A stretch of DNA of 6,151 nucleotides from Gemmobacter sp. (GTDB lineage: Bacteria > Pseudomonadota > Alphaproteobacteria > Rhodobacterales > Rhodobacteraceae), in the NCBI GenBank assembly GCA_030656535.1, contig JAUSPL010000141.1, positions 1 to 6,151 of the forward strand. Reading direction: 5' to 3'. Positions 5,883 through 6,151 of the stretch are shown here, one piece after another. The notes beneath the pieces were generated by a model. The model saw only the letters and a program-made list of their open reading frames with translations. It had not been told where the DNA came from and ran no database searches. Position 1 is the stretch's first letter. Each line of letters opens with the position of its first letter. Both the position numbers and the translations under genes were made by a program.

Positions 5883-6151
5883 CGGGCACCTCGGCGGAGA
5901 CGTTTGCCGCCGATGGTCGCATCGACAAAGGTCGGCCCCGACACCGGCGTCGCCCGGTTGAAGCCTTCCAGACCCTTGATCGGGGCGACCTGATCGAAGC
6001 CCTGCTTGCGCGCCCATGCGTAAACCGCCAGGGCCTCATAGCCGGTGTCGATGGCGAGTTTGCCGATCACCATCACCGCGCCATTCGCGCAGGTCCATGT
6101 GGGGCCGAGCAAAGCCGTCAGCTTGTCCCAGCAGGCCGGATCGTCAGGGCC
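5876..6151 (-). pseudogene. Phage terminase large subunit (GpA family), internal fragment
   Basis: From the right edge the minus strand reads DDPACWDKLTALLGPTW, then LAIDTGYEALAVYAWARKQG, VAPIKGLEGFNRATPVSGPT and FVDATIGGKRLRRGARL. It stops at TAG 5878-5876. This is the nuclease-side part of a lambda gpA-like large terminase, which packages DNA into phage heads. The D-x-GY-x5-VYAW and KG-x2-GF-R-x2-P-SGPT patterns are recognisable. In intact relatives the chain continues after GARL with a Trp-containing segment. Here it is cut off and the stop codon is formed from the regulator DNA, so the C-terminus is missing. The N-terminal part lies outside the window. It is a prophage remnant or one end of a prophage broken by recombination. 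Confidence 0.82.

Noticed and set aside
5883..5993. Continuation of the response regulator past 5882
   Set aside because: The sequence turns into an Arg/Pro-rich antisense reading of the terminase (SRAPRRRRLPP), with no LuxR C-terminal helix.

Overview
The window looks like chromosomal or plasmid DNA of a GC-rich alphaproteobacterium, most likely of the Rhodobacterales (Paracoccus/Roseobacter type). This rests on codon use, on the subgroup of IS66 transposase present, and on the style of the prophage and surface proteins. No taxonomic marker gene is present, so it is an inference.

Layout. (1) Positions 1 to about 2513, minus strand: one long open frame running off the left edge. It encodes a secreted, Ala/Thr/Asn-rich beta-strand-repeat surface protein with a signal-peptide-like N-terminus, a unique N-terminal domain, a Pro/Asp linker and repetitive beta-rich sequence. 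It has no convincing start codon, because an in-frame stop and foreign DNA lie directly upstream. (2) About 2516-2822: remnant of an IS21-family element, consisting of one element end, a non-coding stretch with a 12-G run and hairpins, and the last 36 codons of the helper ATPase gene istB (minus strand). (3) About 2823-2879 and 5377-5880: two halves of one NarL/LuxR-type response regulator gene (plus strand). (4) 2880-5368: a complete IS66-family element (tnpA, tnpB, tnpC) with imperfect 22-bp terminal inverted repeats (16/22 matching), flanked by a perfect 8-bp target duplication, GAAAGCGC. Removing the element and one duplication copy rejoins the regulator in frame. (5) About 5876-6151, minus strand: the truncated large terminase subunit (GpA family) of a tailed phage, running off the right edge.

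Overall this is a mosaic of decayed mobile and host DNA. The only complete genes are the three IS66 genes. The regulator is cut at both ends (by istB on the left, by the phage terminase on the right), split by IS66, and lacks the receiver phospho-acceptor Asp (Tyr at that position). The surface protein appears to have lost its start to the IS21 insertion. I found no RNA gene, CRISPR array or intact defence system. The points of interest are the reconstructable insertion, the chimeric junctions, the start-less surface protein and a hairpin covering the tnpA ribosome-binding site.
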